A model generated the notes under the pieces. It did not search any database. It was not told the origin of the DNA and saw only the letters and a program-made list of their open reading frames with translations. A DNA stretch of 64,000 nucleotides from JAJFUE01 sp039683515 (GTDB taxonomy: Bacteria > Sumerlaeota > Sumerlaeia > MVZB01): positions 94,659-158,658 of the forward strand of contig JBDKRG010000011.1 of the NCBI GenBank assembly GCA_039683515.1. The letters run 5' to 3'. Shown piece after piece: positions 62,440-64,000 of this stretch; positions within the stretch are counted from its first letter, which is position 1; every line of letters starts with the position of its first letter. The position numbers and the translations under genes were made by a program.

Positions 62440-63492
62440 TCAGGATTCATCGTCGTCAATTCCACCCAATTCCTCAATCCAGTCAGTTTGGCCCGATTGT
62501 CTCGGGAACGCTCGTATAAATAACCTCTTGAAGAAGCTCCAGTTGGGCGACGCGCGCATCAGTGTTGTCACTGACGCAACTTGTTTTTCAAGGTGCGGAT
62601 TACCAATATCCTCGGTTAGCAACTGATGGTGTCTATGGCGGCGTTGTCCCTTTTCATTTCTCGGGTTTTTGCGTCGAAGTTCATCGAGCACTCCGGGAGG
62701 AAGCCTTTCGTAGATTAGTTCGTTTGTTAGTTTCCCGGCATATCGCGGCCCCTTATTTGTTGGACTAAAGTGCCAATTGCGCAATCGGAACATTTGTCTA
62801 TAGAACTCATCCGGAAATCTTCTGGTCCACGGAAGCAATTCCTCATTTACGTAGAGGGCCAGGAGTTTCTGGAGCGCATCCCTTTCCCGGATTGCTTGAT
62901 AGCCCGTCGCTTCATCCACCAACGCCTCAATGGCAACATGCGCAAGTGCGCGCATCAAAACCTTTGCCCGTTCGGCTATTTGTTTCTGTCTCTTAGGGAG
63001 CTTTCCAGCCTCATTCGCATCAAGCCACACCTCACATATCTTTGGAATAATGACAGCCTTGATTCCTTGGGCGAGTGATCCCTTTTCGGTTCGATAACGG
63101 ACAACCACCGACTGCAGATCACCTAAGTGCTTTGATATGAACGGCTCAATGCTTTTAAACGCTAGGAAATGGGGGATTTCTGCAGTTGACTCATTCTTGG
63201 CCTTGTTTTTCGCAATCCATCCGCTGTAATACATATTCATTCCGGCCATAAAATCGCTCTGCGTGAGGATTCTTGTTCCATCGGAAAGAACCGAGCACGG
63301 AAAGACCATCTCTCCGATCGTCAGTTTTCCAGAATGGGTCGCGCGGGGAATATCCGTTCCCCATCTTGCTCTAGCCGCCTTTGCGGCGATCTCTGTGCGC
63401 TCTTCCGGAGAAAGCGATTCAGCCCTGGCCGATCCGCCAAGCGATTGCGGACTAACATCCTGTGCCTTCTTTTCGTCTTTTTCATCAGTCAT
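62440..63492 (-). CDS. P63C-domain protein
   Basis: This protein has 350 residues from the ATG at 63492 (GGAGGG 7 bases upstream). The N-terminus carries the RARA/EIA/RW motif (18-44), then TIGEMVFPCSVLSDGTRILTQSDFM, as in phage-like regulatory proteins. The P63C domain at about 190-315 reads ALVDEATGYQAIRERDALQKL, LLPWTRRFPDEFYRQMFRLRNW, YAGKLTNELIYERLPPGVLDELRRKNP and HRHHQLLTEDIGNPHLEKQV. P63C is found in phages and bacterial accessory DNA; its activity is unknown. The gene is the main cargo of the cassette and is preceded by a four-site operator. Confidence 0.86.
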   Translation of the reverse strand: MTDEKDEKKAQDVSPQSLGGSARAESLSPEERTEIAAKAARARWGTDIPRATHSGKLTIGEMVFPCSVLSDGTRILTQSDFMAGMNMYYSGWIAKNKAKNESTAEIPHFLAFKSIEPFISKHLGDLQSVVVRYRTEKGSLAQGIKAVIIPKICEVWLDANEAGKLPKRQKQIAERAKVLMRALAHVAIEALVDEATGYQAIRERDALQKLLALYVNEELLPWTRRFPDEFYRQMFRLRNWHFSPTNKGPRYAGKLTNELIYERLPPGVLDELRRKNPRNEKGQRRHRHHQLLTEDIGNPHLEKQVASVTTLMRASPNWSFFKRLFIRAFPRQSGQTDWIEELGGIDDDES

Positions 63493-63499
63493 GTTTCTG

Positions 63500-63580
63500 C
63501 CCTCCTGCAAGCATTAATACAAATATATTTCATGCTTGCAGAAATAGCAAGCATAAAATACCATTCCCGCGATGCTTGCA
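63500..63580 (-). promoter_or_regulatory. Promoter and four-site ATGCTTGCA operator of the P63C gene
   Basis: On the minus strand, TTGCTA (63550-63545), 17 bases, and TATATT (63527-63522) form a promoter. The 9-mer ATGCTTGCA or its complement occurs at 63506-63514, 63532-63540, 63546-63554 (8 of 9 bases) and 63572-63580. The middle two form a perfect inverted repeat (8-base arms, 7-base spacer) over the -35 and spacer. The copy at 63506 touches the Shine-Dalgarno GGAGGG. Confidence 0.7.
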
Positions 63581-63645
63581 GAATGGCCGTGACGCATGCA
63601 TTACCGCTCTAGCATAATGGCCACATTGAAACGAGGGCAAAGACC

Positions 63646-63776
63646 GTGAACAACCTTTCTCCCGAACGCCGCCACCAAGTAATACCGTGCCTCGTTGATG
63701 GCAATTCGATAAGGTGAGTGATCGCGTATGGGATATTGAAGAGATCATCGCATTACTTTATAATATTTCAAACTGA
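63646..63776 (+). pseudogene. Internally deleted IS1-family-like transposase gene
   Basis: GTG at 63646 (GAGGG 8 bases upstream) opens MNNLSPERRHQV, then IPCLVDGNSIR and a stop at 63717. This is the start of single-frame IS1-family transposases. Joined to it in another frame, from 63714, is SDRVWDIEEIIALLYNISN, the end of the same protein type, whose stop (63774-63776) lies inside the right terminal repeat, as in intact elements. The whole middle with the DDE catalytic residues, probably about 800 bases, is missing. The fragment cannot be functional but fixes the parentage of the cassette. Confidence 0.75.
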
Positions 63777-63793
63777 CCCACTACCGAGCATCC

Positions 63794-64000
63794 TGTCGCG
63801 CTTGACATTCCCCGGGCCCGAGGCGACGATCGGCAAAAGTCCGGGAGACCCGCCTTCGGGCGGCATTCGACCAATAGAGCGAGTGACATCCATGAGAAGT
63901 TAAGTCAAGCGGCAAACGGAGATTGCCGGTTCGCCCCCGGTAGCTGTCGGTGACGTGTGCGTGCGGATGGAGCGGCCGGCGGCATTCTTTAATCTGCTGT
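63794..64000. other. Right edge of the window, no gene recognised
   Basis: The DNA after the cassette contains short hairpins (for example CCCGCC-TTCG-GGCGG at about 63848) but no open frame or RNA that I can support. Confidence 0.5.

Larger units (their letters stand above)
62123..63785. mobile_element. IS1-like mobile cassette without functional transposase, carrying a P63C gene
   Basis: The left end GGTAGTAGGTCAGTTTGA (62123-62140) and right end TCAAACTGACCCACTACC (63768-63785) are 18-base inverted repeats with one mismatch. The flanking 8 bases GAGCATCC occur on both sides (62115-62122 and 63786-63793), a perfect target-site duplication. The 1,663-base element is visibly lower in GC than its surroundings. 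It carries a small basic-protein gene, a P63C-domain gene, and the fused remnants of an IS1-family-like transposase gene at the right end. This is the structure of a transporter IS or mobile insertion cassette, moved by a transposase supplied in trans. Confidence 0.88.

Noticed and set aside
63530..63748. 72-codon minus-strand frame in the cassette's right part
   Set aside because: It runs antisense through the operator and the transposase remnants, and its protein has no recognisable feature.

Overview
The window is about 64 kb of GC-rich bacterial chromosome (third codon positions mostly G or C). It comes from a Gram-negative-type, flagellated organism: it carries a SurA-like periplasmic chaperone, several lipoproteins, a Tat substrate, an MsbA-like exporter and a sigma-54 flagellar operon. 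The mix (HPr kinase, TreS-maltokinase fusion, IorAB/PaaK, LarB, NamZ-like and neutral-ceramidase-like enzymes, and many degenerate intergenic repeats) suggests a poorly cultivated lineage such as Planctomycetota/Phycisphaerae, Sumerlaeota or Hydrogenedentota. The sequence alone does not settle the phylum.

Layout. 1-4.8 kb: glycogen/trehalose metabolism (partial glgB, treS-maltokinase). 4.9-8.5 kb: a tight three-gene operon (GT2 glycosyltransferase, two-domain toroid/beta-sandwich protein, flippase-like membrane protein). 8.5-11.1 kb: an ACT-domain protein, LemA and a membrane partner, separated by palindromic repeats. 11.2-14.7 kb: iorA-iorB-paaK for aryl-2-oxoacid oxidation. 14.8-16.3 kb: an ArsR-methyltransferase fusion and the RNase P RNA. 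16.4-22.3 kb: unknown membrane and soluble proteins, larB, a COG0731-type radical SAM protein, a holin-like peptide and hprK. 22.5-33.4 kb: a secreted GH2-like protein, valS, two membrane proteins, glycogen phosphorylase and queD. 33.4-37.9 kb: ilvE, maf, a lipoprotein, an M16 protease and a STAS protein.

38.2-50.1 kb is a flagellar basal-body/hook operon in the order flgB-flgC-fliE-fliF-fliG-fliH-fliI-fliJ-motE-fliK-flgD-flgE, followed by a lipoprotein gene. It has an exact -24/-12 sigma-54 promoter 52 bases upstream of flgB. 50.2-62.0 kb holds envelope functions: a GT-C-like membrane protein, a SurA-like chaperone, two small paralogous membrane proteins, a NamZ-like muramidase, an ABC exporter, an ethylbenzene-dehydrogenase-like lipoprotein, RidA and a ceramidase-like Tat protein.

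62.12-63.79 kb is a lower-GC mobile cassette. It has 18-bp terminal inverted repeats with one mismatch and a perfect 8-bp target duplication. Its cargo is a P63C-domain protein gene with a multi-site operator and a small basic protein sharing a sequence motif with it. Next to the right end are the fused start and end of an IS1-like transposase gene, with the catalytic middle deleted. This is the most novel item in the window.

A second theme is the intergenic DNA. At least six families of short degenerate repeats and several REP-like palindromes sit in gaps, including gaps inside the flagellar operon. One repeat truncates a hicB-type antitoxin gene, one supplies the stop codon of glgP, and one appears to have become part of a lipoprotein signal sequence.
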